Numbered from the stretch's first letter, positions 26,713 through 35,379 are shown. The stretch: DNA of 64,000 nucleotides from Parabacteroides sp. PF5-9 (GCF_029893105.1 NZ_JARXWG010000006.1:1-64000); one strand, 5' to 3'. The notes: a model not told the origin generated them from the letters alone. Program-made: numbers and translations.

Positions 26713-27666
26713 ATGAATCATATAACACATGAAGATGTACGTTGCCTGATTATCGGATCAGGACCGGCAGGGTATACCGCCGCGATCTATGCGGCAAGAG
26801 CCAATTTAAATCCTGTTTTGTATGAAGGGATTCAACCGGGTGGGCAGTTGACGACAACCACTGAGGTGGAAAACTTTCCCGGATATCCGGAAGGAGTAAC
26901 GGGGGTTGAACTGATGGAAGACTTAAAAAAACAGGCACTTCGTTTTGGTGCGGATATACGCATGGGTATTGCCACGGCATCCGACTTTTCGGCCTCTCCT
27001 TATAAAGTGACTATTGATGGGGAGAAAGTGATATCAGCTGAAACCGTCATCATCTGTACGGGTGCTACGGCGAAGTATCTGGGATTACCCGACGAACATA
27101 AATATGCTGGAATGGGTGTGTCGGCCTGTGCGACTTGTGACGGTTTTTTCTATCGTAAGAAAAGAGTCGCAGTAGTCGGCGGTGGAGATACAGCTTGTGA
27201 GGAAGCGTTGTATTTGGCCTCATTGGCAACGCAGGTTTATCTGATTGTTCGTAAATCTTTTTTGAGGGCATCCAAGGTCATGCAGGAACGTGTGTTTGCT
27301 ACGCCGAATATCACCGTACTGTTTGAACATAATACATTGGGACTTTTCGGAGAACATGGCGTCGAAGGCGCTCGTTTGGTAAAACGTAAAGGTGAGCCGG
27401 ATGAAGAAGAGGTGGAAATCGCTATTGACGGTTTCTTTTTAGCGATCGGTCATACGCCTAATTCGGATATTTTTAAAGAGTGGCTTGAAACGGATGAGGT
27501 TGGGTATATTCAAACGATACCGGGATCGCCACGTACAAATATACCGGGGGTATTTGCTGCCGGAGATGTGGCTGATCCGGTTTATCGACAGGCTATAACA
27601 GCTGCTGCAACAGGTTGTCAGGCAGCAATAGAAGTAGATCGGTATTTACTGGAACATGGAAAATGA
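26713..27666 (+). CDS. trxB: thioredoxin-disulfide reductase
   Basis: A 317-residue FAD enzyme that uses NADPH to reduce thioredoxin. Motifs in order: FAD site GSGPAGYTAAIYAA (about 15-28), GGQLTTTTEVENFPGYP, redox pair C139/C142 in ACATCDGFF, NAD(P)H site GGGDTACEEALYL, and the FAD tail GVFAAGDVADPVYRQ. The stretch VRKSFLRASK replaces the HRRxxFRA-type motif of enterobacterial enzymes, so NADPH contacts may differ slightly. No thioredoxin gene is adjacent. The stop codon overlaps the start of the next gene by 4 bp (ATGA). Confidence 0.96.
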   Translation: MNHITHEDVRCLIIGSGPAGYTAAIYAARANLNPVLYEGIQPGGQLTTTTEVENFPGYPEGVTGVELMEDLKKQALRFGADIRMGIATASDFSASPYKVTIDGEKVISAETVIICTGATAKYLGLPDEHKYAGMGVSACATCDGFFYRKKRVAVVGGGDTACEEALYLASLATQVYLIVRKSFLRASKVMQERVFATPNITVLFEHNTLGLFGEHGVEGARLVKRKGEPDEEEVEIAIDGFFLAIGHTPNSDIFKEWLETDEVGYIQTIPGSPRTNIPGVFAAGDVADPVYRQAITAAATGCQAAIEVDRYLLEHGK

Positions 27667-29192
27667 CAGGAAAACAAAAAAATCGTAAGTATATTCTTTA
27701 TTGGGGAGTTGTACTCTGTTGTTGCTTTTTTATCAACACTCCGCTCTATTCGGAAGATTCTCTGCCTGTAGCGGTTTCTCCTAAACAGGAGATACGGGCG
27801 GTGTGGCTGACTACAATCTATGGATTGGACTGGCCGCATAAACCGGCAGCGACCGAAGCAGAGGCAGAAAAACAACAAAATGAACTGATCGCTATATTGG
27901 ATCGTTTGCGTGAAGCCAATTTTAATATGGTCTTTTTGCAGGTACGTCAGCGGGGAGATGTGATTTATAATTCAAAAATTGAACCGATATCCCGGGTGAT
28001 TTCCGGAAAATATGGGGTGGAATCGTCTTATGACCCGTTGGCTTTTGCTGTAGAGGAGTGTCATAAACGGGGAATGGAATGTCATGCCTGGTTTGTGACT
28101 TTTCCTGTCGGCACTCCGGCTCGTGTACGTGCGCAAGGAAGTAAATCGGTCGTAAAGCGTCATCCCGAACTTTGTAAACTCCATAAAGAGGAGTGGTATC
28201 TGGATCCGGGTGTCTCGGGAACGGGAGATTATATCCTCTCTTTGGTTCAGGAGGTGGTCGACGGTTACGATATCGACGGGGTTCATTTTGATTATATCCG
28301 TTATCCGGAAGGGGCTGAGACTTTTCCGGATAAAAAGGAGTATGAAGCATCCGGGAAAAATATGAAACTGGCCGACTGGCGAAGAGAGAATATCAATAAA
28401 ATCGTCGCTCGGGTATACGATTGGGTCAAAGAGGTTAAACCGTGGGTACAGGTGAGCAGTTCTCCTTTAGGGAAATATAGCCGGATCGAAAAAGTGCCGA
28501 ATGCCGGATGGACAGCTTTTGAAACTGTTTTTCAGGATCCGATCAGCTGGATCGGAGAGGGGAAGCAGGATATGATTGTGCCAATGATGTATTATAAAAA
28601 CAATAATTTTTTCCCGTTTGTAGAACATTGGGCAGAGAATACAAAAGATCGTTTGTTTGTTCCCGGATTGGGAGTATACCGGATGGAGGCAAAAGATTCC
28701 AACTGGGCTGTAGATGATATTATAGAACAATTGGATTATGTCAGAAATTTCGGATCATCGGGCTGCGCTTTTTTCCGTTGTTCAAATGTGTTTGATAATA
28801 CCAAAGGGTTATATGACCGGTTGAAGGATACCTATTTTAAGTATCCGGCACAATTACCACCATTGACCTGGTTGAGTGACTCGATACCTTCGGCTCCGCA
28901 GGAAATTGTCGTTGAACGTTTGGATGATAAATTAAAACTGACCTGGCAGGAACCTGATTCGCTGAGTGAATCGTTGACCTATACAATTTATTATACCCAA
29001 TCGGATTCGATCGATTTAGGTTCTTCACAAGCCATGATTGCAACAGGGGTAAGAGATACTGTGGCTTTTATTCCGATTGACCCGGAGACGGAAAAATTAT
29101 ATACATTTTGTGTGACGGCCTCTAACCGTTATCGACTGGAAAGTGTGCCTTCACGGGAGACTTTTTACTATTTATCGGAGTTTGTGAAATAG
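27663..29192 (+). CDS. glycoside hydrolase family 10-like (GHL10/DUF187) lipid- or periplasm-targeted protein
   Basis: A 509-residue exported protein. A hydrophobic signal containing CCCFF is followed by the GHL10 domain (about 45-370): EIRAVWLTTIYGLDWP, FNMVFLQVRQRGDVIY, ECHAWFVTFPVGTP, DGVHFDYIRYPEG and DMIVPMMYYKNN are hallmark segments. A C-terminal fibronectin III-like domain follows (VVERLDDKLKLTWQEPDS to SNRYRLESVPS). GHL10 proteins are predicted TIM-barrel glycosidases; a role in cell-wall or envelope glycan turnover is an inference. The ATG at 27663 overlaps the trxB stop (ATGA), a better start than the in-frame ATG at 27615 inside trxB. Confidence 0.88.
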   Translation: MTGKQKNRKYILYWGVVLCCCFFINTPLYSEDSLPVAVSPKQEIRAVWLTTIYGLDWPHKPAATEAEAEKQQNELIAILDRLREANFNMVFLQVRQRGDVIYNSKIEPISRVISGKYGVESSYDPLAFAVEECHKRGMECHAWFVTFPVGTPARVRAQGSKSVVKRHPELCKLHKEEWYLDPGVSGTGDYILSLVQEVVDGYDIDGVHFDYIRYPEGAETFPDKKEYEASGKNMKLADWRRENINKIVARVYDWVKEVKPWVQVSSSPLGKYSRIEKVPNAGWTAFETVFQDPISWIGEGKQDMIVPMMYYKNNNFFPFVEHWAENTKDRLFVPGLGVYRMEAKDSNWAVDDIIEQLDYVRNFGSSGCAFFRCSNVFDNTKGLYDRLKDTYFKYPAQLPPLTWLSDSIPSAPQEIVVERLDDKLKLTWQEPDSLSESLTYTIYYTQSDSIDLGSSQAMIATGVRDTVAFIPIDPETEKLYTFCVTASNRYRLESVPSRETFYYLSEFVK

Positions 29193-29248
29193 TAAACACT
29201 CTCTTTGTTAAATAAATATAAAAACAGTTAGCGCATTTTTTATAATTG

Positions 29249-29256
29249 TACCTTTG
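29249..29256 (+). promoter_or_regulatory. -7 box directly upstream of the HYC_CC_PP-like gene
   Basis: TACCTTTG, exact TAnnTTTG, ends 6 bp before the ATG at 29263. If this box is used, the mRNA begins at or next to the start codon and would be leaderless. No good -33 TTTG is visible. Confidence 0.55.
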
Positions 29257-29262
29257 TAAGGC

Positions 29263-29703
29263 ATGAAACGCGCATTAACATCCATATTTGCTATTGTATT
29301 GACGTTGCTCGTCTTTTACGGAGGGGCAGGGGTGAATGTCGTTTCGTTTTGTTGTGGTGAATGTCGTGCTGCCGGTTTCGAGGTTTTAGTAGGCGATAAA
29401 TGCTGTGATATCCATGGGCATAGTCATGACGAATATCCGATGCTTGAATCGGCCGAAGGAAATATCAGCCATTCCCATGAGATGTGTTGCAGTATGGAGC
29501 GTCTTCATTTTGACTGGGATAATGAAACTGTTTCCACACAATCGTTAGAACCTTTTGTTATTGATCTATTGGCATTGGGGACACCTGGTGCATCTATCAT
29601 ACCTCTTCCTTCTGTCAGTGAGATAACTTCTATTATGCCGACGGGTCCACCATTGACTCCGCCTCGTGCCTATCTCTCTCGACTAACTGTTCTTTTGATT
29701 TAA
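29263..29703 (+). CDS. HYC_CC_PP-like Cys/His-rich exported protein
   Basis: A 146-residue protein with one N-terminal hydrophobic segment (SIFAIVLTLLVFYGGAGVNV), then FCCGEC, DKCCDIHGHSHDE and HSHEMCCSM, and a Pro-rich end (PTGPPLTPPRAYL). This arrangement of CC pairs, a His/Cys cluster and a late PP matches the HYC_CC_PP family found beside TonB receptors in Bacteroidota. The Cys/His clusters suggest binding of a soft or borderline metal such as copper or zinc. The gene starts a three-gene set with a TonB receptor and a periplasmic HMA protein, which supports that view. It may be translated from a leaderless mRNA. Function not established. Confidence 0.75.
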   Translation: MKRALTSIFAIVLTLLVFYGGAGVNVVSFCCGECRAAGFEVLVGDKCCDIHGHSHDEYPMLESAEGNISHSHEMCCSMERLHFDWDNETVSTQSLEPFVIDLLALGTPGASIIPLPSVSEITSIMPTGPPLTPPRAYLSRLTVLLI

Positions 29704-29831
29704 ATACAGGTTTGGTTAATGATCGGTGAGAAGTGAATGATTTTCGCTTTTTACTATACGTCTATAATTACGATTGATCATTAACCCAATACGTTTTAAA
29801 AGGGGAATACCCCGTTAAGACGTTTTTCTGT
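29704..29831 (+). promoter_or_regulatory. structured leader before the TonB receptor gene
   Basis: This gap holds a perfect 11-bp inverted repeat, GGTTAATGATC (29714-29724) and GATCATTAACC (29776-29786), enclosing 51 bp with a smaller GTGA/TTTTTACT-type pairing. A GGGGAATACCCC hairpin follows at 29802-29813. I see no TAnnTTTG box. It could be an RNA control region or an operator pair; it matches no riboswitch I can recognise. Confidence 0.5.
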
Positions 29832-32066
29832 ATGTATAATCAAAAGAATAAATCGATGTTGAAACAAATTATAGTATTACTAATCGCTTTGGCTCCATTT
29901 TCGCTTTGGGCGGAAAATGTGGTAAAAGGACATGTATATGATGAAAATAGCCAACCTGTCATTGGTGCAAATGTCTACTGGGAAGGAACTCAGGACGGCA
30001 CGACTTCGGATGTGGATGGTTATTTTGAATTGAAGCAGAAAGCTGGAGAAAAAAATCTGGTAGTCAGTTATATCGGATATACTTCAACTGTTATTGCAGT
30101 AAAACAGGCAGATGAACTGTTGCGTGTGGTCTTGAAAGGAGAAGTAGCCCTGGATGAAGTAGTCGTCAGTGAACGGCGTATGGGAACAATTGCTTCCCGC
30201 ACCAGTGTATTACAGACTCAGAGAATTACGTATGACGAGATTTGTCGTGCCGCCTGCTGTAACCTGGCAGAGAGTTTTGAGACAAATCCTTCGGTCGATG
30301 TTTCATATGCGGATGCGGCTACCGGTGCGCGACAAATCAAATTATTGGGTTTGTCGGGAACATATGTACAGATGTTGACGGAAAATTATCCCAACTTTCG
30401 GGGGGCTGCATCGCTTTACGGATTGGATTATGTGCCGGGTGCATGGATGGAAAGTATTCAGGTCTCTAAAGGAACATCTTCTGTAAAGAATGGATATGAA
30501 GCATTGGCGGGGCAGATCAATGTGGAATTTAAAAAACCTCCGACAGCGGATATCGTTTCGGCAAACTTGTTTGCCAGCGATGCCGGACGCTACGAGGGGA
30601 ATGCGGATGCTTCATGGCATATCAACGAGGATCTCTCTACCGGATTACTGATCCATTATTCAAATGATAAAACACAGCACGACGGCAATGATGACGGTTT
30701 TCTGGATATGCCGCTGAAAGAGCAGGTGAATGTGATGAACCGTTGGTATCATAAAACAGATAAGTATGTGGCGCAATATGGAGTACGTTACCTGCATGAA
30801 AACCGTATCGGCGGGCAGGTTACCAAACATCATAATTTTGCAGATCCTTATAAAGTGGATCTGAATACCAATCGCGTTGAAGGTTTTACCAAGCAGGCGT
30901 ATATCATTGATATGGAAAAGGTGGAAAGTGTGGCATTGATCCTGTCGGGATCTTATCATGAGCAGAAATCCAAATATGATCATACACCATATAATATCTA
31001 TCAAAATAATGTATATGCCAGCTTGTTGTATGAAAAAGAATTCACGCCAGCTCATAGTTTGAGTACTGGATTAAGTCTGAATTATGACGGTTTTAATGAA
31101 AACCTGGGGCAGGGTGGTGAACGACAGACCTTTGATCGCAACGAGGTCACGCCGGGAGCCTATGTGCAGTATACGTATAACCTGAACGATAAGTTTATCC
31201 TCTTGGCCGGTATTCGTGGTGATTACAGTTCGATTTATGACTTTTTTGTAACACCACGTGTGCATTTGAAGTATAATCCGTTCGATTGGTTTCATCTGCG
31301 GGCTTCTGCCGGAAAAGGATTCCGCACGGCCAATATATTGGCTGAGAATAATTTCTTGCTTTCCAGTAGCCGTAAGATGGTTATAGCAGACAATCTTGAT
31401 CAGGAAGAGGCTTGGAATACAGGGGTGAATCTGTCGTTTTATGTACCCCTGTTTGGAAAAGAGTTGACATTAAATGGGGAGTGGTATTATACCAATTTTG
31501 AAAAACAAGTTGTTGTAGATATGGATAGTGATCCGCATGCAGTACGTTTTTATAACCTGGATGGCAAATCATATTCGAATAGTTACCAGATAGAGGCTTC
31601 CTATCCGTTTTTCCGTGGATTCACACTGACAGCAGCTTACCGGTATACAGATGCTAAAACAGATTACCGAAATGCAGAGGGGATCACCCGTCGGCTGAAA
31701 AAACCGTTGGTGAGTGATTATAAAGGGTTGATAACCGCTTCTTACCAGACACCTCTGAAGAAATGGCAATTCGACCTGACAGGGCAATTCAATGGAGGCG
31801 GACGTATGCCTGAGGCAGATAAGGAGAACCCATTGTGGGAACCAAATTTCAAATCGTATACGGTTTGGAATGCGCAAATAACAAAATATTTCCGTCAGTG
31901 GTCGGTTTACATCGGGTCGGAGAATCTCTTCGATTTTACGCAGGATCATCCGATCATCGATGCCTCAAACCCACGTGGCGAGAACTTCGACGGATCGATG
32001 GTGTGGGGGCCTGTTCATGGACGAAAAATTTATGCCGGAATCCGGTTTAATATAAGTAGAGATTAG
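29832..32066 (+). CDS. TonB-dependent outer-membrane receptor with carboxypeptidase-like domain
   Basis: A 744-residue outer-membrane transporter. After a signal peptide ending near LWAEN comes a CarboxypepD_reg-like domain (KGHVYDENSQPVIGANVYWEG to LLRVVLKGEVALDEVVV), then the plug (LAESFETNPSVDVSYADA, GLDYVPGAWMESIQVSKGTSS, YEALAGQINVEFK) and a beta-barrel ending in HGRKIYAGIRFNISRD with the terminal aromatic pattern. It takes up a ligand with energy from TonB. The flanking Cys-rich and HMA proteins suggest a metal, perhaps copper or zinc, but the ligand is not shown. Met9 (29856) is an equally good start because the signal peptide MLKQIIVLLIALAPF begins there. Confidence 0.92.
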   Translation: MYNQKNKSMLKQIIVLLIALAPFSLWAENVVKGHVYDENSQPVIGANVYWEGTQDGTTSDVDGYFELKQKAGEKNLVVSYIGYTSTVIAVKQADELLRVVLKGEVALDEVVVSERRMGTIASRTSVLQTQRITYDEICRAACCNLAESFETNPSVDVSYADAATGARQIKLLGLSGTYVQMLTENYPNFRGAASLYGLDYVPGAWMESIQVSKGTSSVKNGYEALAGQINVEFKKPPTADIVSANLFASDAGRYEGNADASWHINEDLSTGLLIHYSNDKTQHDGNDDGFLDMPLKEQVNVMNRWYHKTDKYVAQYGVRYLHENRIGGQVTKHHNFADPYKVDLNTNRVEGFTKQAYIIDMEKVESVALILSGSYHEQKSKYDHTPYNIYQNNVYASLLYEKEFTPAHSLSTGLSLNYDGFNENLGQGGERQTFDRNEVTPGAYVQYTYNLNDKFILLAGIRGDYSSIYDFFVTPRVHLKYNPFDWFHLRASAGKGFRTANILAENNFLLSSSRKMVIADNLDQEEAWNTGVNLSFYVPLFGKELTLNGEWYYTNFEKQVVVDMDSDPHAVRFYNLDGKSYSNSYQIEASYPFFRGFTLTAAYRYTDAKTDYRNAEGITRRLKKPLVSDYKGLITASYQTPLKKWQFDLTGQFNGGGRMPEADKENPLWEPNFKSYTVWNAQITKYFRQWSVYIGSENLFDFTQDHPIIDASNPRGENFDGSMVWGPVHGRKIYAGIRFNISRD

Positions 32067-32090
32067 TAGTAACCTTATAAATTTGATAGT

Positions 32091-32447
32091 ATGAAACGAA
32101 TTGTATTATTAGCAGTATGTGCCTTGTTTACAATAACATCAGTATCGGCACAAGATGCCAAAAAGAAAAAAGGCAAAGAAACGGTCACTTTCTTCATTGA
32201 AGCAATGGATTGTGATCATTGTGTGAAAAAAATCGAAAAGAATATCTCTTTTGAAAAAGGAGTGACCGATTTAAAATGTGACCTCTCTACCCGTACCGCG
32301 ATGGTCACTTACCGTTCGGATAAAACTACGGAAGAAAATCTGACCGGGGCATTCAAGAAAATAGGGATGGAAGCAATTTCAGTAGAAGAAGGTGCAGAAA
32401 TAGCTGTTCCCAAGGCAGAGAAAAGTGGACATCAGCATCAACATTAA
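32091..32447 (+). CDS. periplasmic heavy-metal-associated (HMA) domain protein
   Basis: A 118-residue exported protein: signal peptide to about residue 20 (SVSAQ), a Lys-rich linker, then one HMA domain with the metal-binding MDCDHC motif (C41, C44), the family position for Cu(I) or Zn(II). The tail ends in GHQHQH, a further possible metal site. Cytoplasmic HMA chaperones lack signals, so this one probably works in the periplasm and passes metal to or from the TonB receptor encoded 24 bp upstream. A terminator follows at 32493-32520. Confidence 0.88.
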   Translation: MKRIVLLAVCALFTITSVSAQDAKKKKGKETVTFFIEAMDCDHCVKKIEKNISFEKGVTDLKCDLSTRTAMVTYRSDKTTEENLTGAFKKIGMEAISVEEGAEIAVPKAEKSGHQHQH

Positions 32448-32460
32448 CATTTAATCCATT

Positions 32461-32489
32461 GGAACATCTTATCTTTGTAGGAATGTTCC
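32461..32489. promoter_or_regulatory. -7 box enclosed in a perfect inverted repeat
   Basis: TATCTTTG (32470-32477, exact TAnnTTTG) lies between GGAACAT (32461-32467) and ATGTTCC (32483-32489). A terminator hairpin starts only 4 bp later. Such a layout fits an operator over a promoter for a very short RNA, or simply a double hairpin at the end of the metal operon. Confidence 0.45.
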
Positions 32490-32492
32490 GTA

Positions 32493-32520
32493 AAAGCGGA
32501 CTAAACGGTCCGCTTTTTTT
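32493..32520 (+). terminator. rho-independent terminator after the metal-uptake genes
   Basis: AAAGCGGAC and GTCCGCTTT form a 9-bp stem with a 6-nt loop, followed by a run of T. It ends the HMA gene transcript ahead of the sigma factor gene. Confidence 0.85.
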
Positions 32521-32618
32521 GTCTGCATAATTTTTGTTACTCTATGCAGCGTTTGAAACAGGAATAACATCATAATAATGTAACCTCTCGCAAACGAGAA
32601 AGTGCATGCGAAAACCGA

Positions 32619-33146
32619 ATGAGTGAGCAACAACTGATAGAAGGTTGTAGGAAGGGAAACAGGAATGCTCAGAAAGAGCTCTACGATACATATTCCCGCA
32701 AGATGATGGGTGTTTGCCTGCGTTATGTGAATGACAGGGAGACTGCCCGTGATTTGCTCCAAGACGGTTTTGTAAAAGTGTTCACAAGTATTCATTCCTA
32801 TTCGGGGAATGGCTCGTTTGAAGGGTGGATGCGAAAGATCTTTGTTAATTGTGCGTTGGAATATTTGCGGAAGTCAGATGTGTTGCGCGATGCGACCGAT
32901 CTGGAGTATTCGACGGAATTAGTACAACCGGCAAGTTCTGCGATCTCCGATATATCGGCTAAAGAGTTATTGAAATTAGTACAGGAGTTGCCCGATGGTT
33001 TCCGGATGGTATTCAACCTGTTTGCAATCGAAGGCTATTCGCATAAAGAGATCGGAGAGATGTTACATATCACAGAGAGTACTTCCCGTTCGCAATTTAC
33101 CCGGGCGAAACAGTTGTTACAACGTAAGATTAACGCATTGTATTGA
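32619..33146 (+). CDS. ECF-type RNA polymerase sigma factor
   Basis: A 175-residue sigma-70 family protein with only regions 2 and 4. Region 2 spans about 20-90 (FVKVFTSIHSYSGNGSFEGWMRKIFVNCALEYLRK) and region 4 about 115-172 (LPDGFRMVFNLFAIEGYSHKEIGEMLHITESTSRSQFTRAKQLLQ), with a clear helix-turn-helix. It is an RpoE-like ECF factor. The next gene, 11 bp downstream, has an N-terminal cytoplasmic segment and one membrane helix and is the likely partner regulator. The signal and target promoters are unknown. Confidence 0.93.
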   Translation: MSEQQLIEGCRKGNRNAQKELYDTYSRKMMGVCLRYVNDRETARDLLQDGFVKVFTSIHSYSGNGSFEGWMRKIFVNCALEYLRKSDVLRDATDLEYSTELVQPASSAISDISAKELLKLVQELPDGFRMVFNLFAIEGYSHKEIGEMLHITESTSRSQFTRAKQLLQRKINALY

Positions 33147-33157
33147 GAAAGTGATAA

Positions 33158-34438
33158 ATGAAAAGAAAAGAGAGAGATATACTGGATGAATTGTTCCGTT
33201 CTAAATTGTATGATTTGGAAGCGGAGACTGGGGCGGACGACTGGGAAGCGATTGCCGGTCGATTGCCGAAACAGACGGTTGTTCCCCTCAGAAGAAAGAT
33301 CATCTACTGGTCGGCAGCGGCTGTTATTGCCTTGTTGATGATAACAGGCGGACTTTATTTCTCTGAGAAGGAGACTGTCACGCCTCCTATTGCCCAACAA
33401 TTAGAAAAAGAGAAAGAGGAACTGAAATCCCGTATTATAGAAGAAGAGAATACAACACCTGTGATTATCAATTCAGCACCTTCTGAACATCTTCAGCAAC
33501 CTGTAGCGAGAATAATACCGGCAAAAACAGCTAAACAGAAGCTTGCTAAGCGTAATGAGAACACTTTGCCGGATCATGTTGTAATCGCTGAGACAGAGAA
33601 GGAAAACGTTATCGAACAAGCATATACAGAAGATGAAGTATCCCCAAAGAGTGATGCCCCGGTAAAGACGGAACAAGAAGCGGTATTCGTCCAATCGACA
33701 CCCTATATCGCAGAAGTAACGCCTATAAAAAAAGAGAAAAAATCCCGTAAATGGGGCTTCGGAATGGGAGCCGGGGGATTGTCTATGGGAGCGAATAATA
33801 TCGTACCTCAGTATGTGACAAATACCTCTTATCTACGGGCTGAGGATTTATCGATGTTAAATTCGGTCGATTTTGGTGTGACCGAATTGAAATTAATGGA
33901 ACTGCCAAAAACGGATATAAAACATAAAACACCGGTTTCTTTCGGCTTTTCCGTAAGCAGATATCTGAATGATCGTTTCTCTTTACAGACCGGATTAACC
34001 TACACCTTTCTTTCGTCCGAATGGCGTACAAATGGTTCTTATAATATGAAAACGAACCAGTATCTACATTTCCTGGGAATACCTTTATCGGTAACCTATA
34101 AGGTGGCAGAGTGGAATCGCTTCAATGTCTATATCTCATCAGGAGTAATGACGGAAGTGAATGTCGCCGGGAAGCTGAAAAACAAATTGATGAATGAGAA
34201 CCAGTCGGGTGCCGAGCAAAAAGAGATCAGCCGTTATACAGAAAACACCCGAATGAAAGAGTGGATGTGGTCGGTCAATGCACGTGCCGGTGTGAGTTAT
34301 CCGATTATCCGTTTTGTCAATGCTTTTGCCGAAGTAGGAGCAGCCTATTATTTTGATAACGGGAGTACTATAGAGACTGTCCGTTCGGAGAAACCATTCA
34401 ATGTAAGTTTTCAGCTGGGCGTTCGCTTAGGCTTTTAA
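33158..34438 (+). CDS. single-span inner-membrane protein with C-terminal outer-membrane beta-barrel-like domain, sigma-factor partner
   Basis: A 426-residue protein of unusual layout. Residues 1-45 are cytoplasmic and charged (MKRKERDILDELFRSKLYDL, DDWEAI), about 48-68 is one transmembrane helix, about 70-195 a Glu/Lys/Thr-rich linker, and 196-426 a sequence of alternating aromatic strands (WGFGMGAGGLSMG, FGFSVSRYLNDRFSLQTGLTY, VNARAGVSYPIIRFVNAFAE) ending in VSFQLGVRLGF, as in porin-like barrels. It follows the ECF sigma gene by 11 bp. One protein could thus span both membranes, the cytoplasmic end holding the sigma factor and the barrel sensing the outer membrane. This is an inference from topology; homologous pairs occur in other Bacteroidales. 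Confidence 0.75.
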   Translation: MKRKERDILDELFRSKLYDLEAETGADDWEAIAGRLPKQTVVPLRRKIIYWSAAAVIALLMITGGLYFSEKETVTPPIAQQLEKEKEELKSRIIEEENTTPVIINSAPSEHLQQPVARIIPAKTAKQKLAKRNENTLPDHVVIAETEKENVIEQAYTEDEVSPKSDAPVKTEQEAVFVQSTPYIAEVTPIKKEKKSRKWGFGMGAGGLSMGANNIVPQYVTNTSYLRAEDLSMLNSVDFGVTELKLMELPKTDIKHKTPVSFGFSVSRYLNDRFSLQTGLTYTFLSSEWRTNGSYNMKTNQYLHFLGIPLSVTYKVAEWNRFNVYISSGVMTEVNVAGKLKNKLMNENQSGAEQKEISRYTENTRMKEWMWSVNARAGVSYPIIRFVNAFAEVGAAYYFDNGSTIETVRSEKPFNVSFQLGVRLGF

Positions 34439-34487
34439 ATCGAATAAATACAAAATTATATAACAATTTATCAAAAGAAAAGAATGT

Positions 34488-35291
34488 ATGAAAACAATCA
34501 AACTTTGTAGTCTCGCGCTTATTACTGTTATTTTGGTGTCGTTGACCTCCTGTCTGGGGGATAGTGAAAACACACAGGATGTTCAGTTTGTCTCAGGCAT
34601 TGTAGTCTCGGAAAAAGGGAAAAAACTTATTCAGACGCAGGTGTTAGGTAATATCTATGATCCACGCATTTCAACGATGTACTTTGGCACGGGTGACGAG
34701 TATGTTGTTTGTAGTTTTCAGGTTGAAACAACAAGTGCGGAAAATGCAAATGCCGAAGAGAACGGATATTGGCATGTGACTTTGTATGATGATCCTGCGA
34801 CTGTGAACGAAGGAGGTGTAGATTATTATAATAAACCAGATACCACCGTTTTATTGGCAAACGAAATCGAACTGTCGGAAGGTGTTATTGCGACTTATCC
34901 CTATTCAAATATTATAGCGTATATCAATGGTATGTTTTTCCTTCCGACCGGTAATACCGGATTAACAGGACAGGAGGCTCAGTTCGTTATGTATATCGAT
35001 CCGGCACAGGAACCGATAAAAAATGGTTCAATCAATGAATATACAGCTATTTTAAGAGCAGTGGAAACCGCAGCGGGCAAAACGCCTCAGTTGAATCATT
35101 TACGGGCAAATGCGTATAACCTGAAATACCCGATTGAAACAATCCAACAAAAAGAGAAACAGTTAGGAAACGAACGATTTAATTTACGTTTTACTTTTTT
35201 AAGCAAGATCGAAGAGAAAGAAGGCGAAGAGGTTGAATTAACATGGACAAAGGATGCCACAGCTATTCCTTTTGGTGTGCCTAAAGATTGA
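34488..35291 (+). CDS. NigD-like lipoprotein
   Basis: A 267-residue lipoprotein; the signal peptide ends in LTSCLGD, the usual NigD-family start. The mature part is beta-rich: QFVSGIVVSEKGKKLIQTQ near the N-terminus, YPYSNIIAYINGMFFLPT, FVMYIDPAQEP and the C-terminal LRFTFLSKIEE. NigD-like proteins are common in Bacteroidales near sigma/anti-sigma genes; nigD itself was named from a bacteriocin immunity-type locus, but most family members have no proven role. It lies 49 bp after the barrel protein gene. A structured element and terminator follow at 35323-35400. Confidence 0.8.
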   Translation: MKTIKLCSLALITVILVSLTSCLGDSENTQDVQFVSGIVVSEKGKKLIQTQVLGNIYDPRISTMYFGTGDEYVVCSFQVETTSAENANAEENGYWHVTLYDDPATVNEGGVDYYNKPDTTVLLANEIELSEGVIATYPYSNIIAYINGMFFLPTGNTGLTGQEAQFVMYIDPAQEPIKNGSINEYTAILRAVETAAGKTPQLNHLRANAYNLKYPIETIQQKEKQLGNERFNLRFTFLSKIEEKEGEEVELTWTKDATAIPFGVPKD

Positions 35292-35322
35292 TAGACTTAA
35301 GTTCTAAGCAGTAAATATAATG

Positions 35323-35379
35323 ACCCCGAGAGGGGTAAAATATGCGTAACTCCGGGTTTCACTCGGGGTTATGCATATT
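35323..35379 (+). repeat. REP-like double hairpin element
   Basis: ACCCCGAGAGGGGT (35323-35336) is followed by a 16-bp stem: AATATGCGTAACTCCG (35339-35354) pairs with CGGGGTTATGCATATT (35364-35379) with two G-U wobbles that fit only the plus-strand RNA. A shortened relative, GAGGGGTAGTTCGGGGTTGT onward, lies at 46139-46162. It looks like a repetitive extragenic palindrome; copy number in the genome is unknown to me. Confidence 0.65.
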
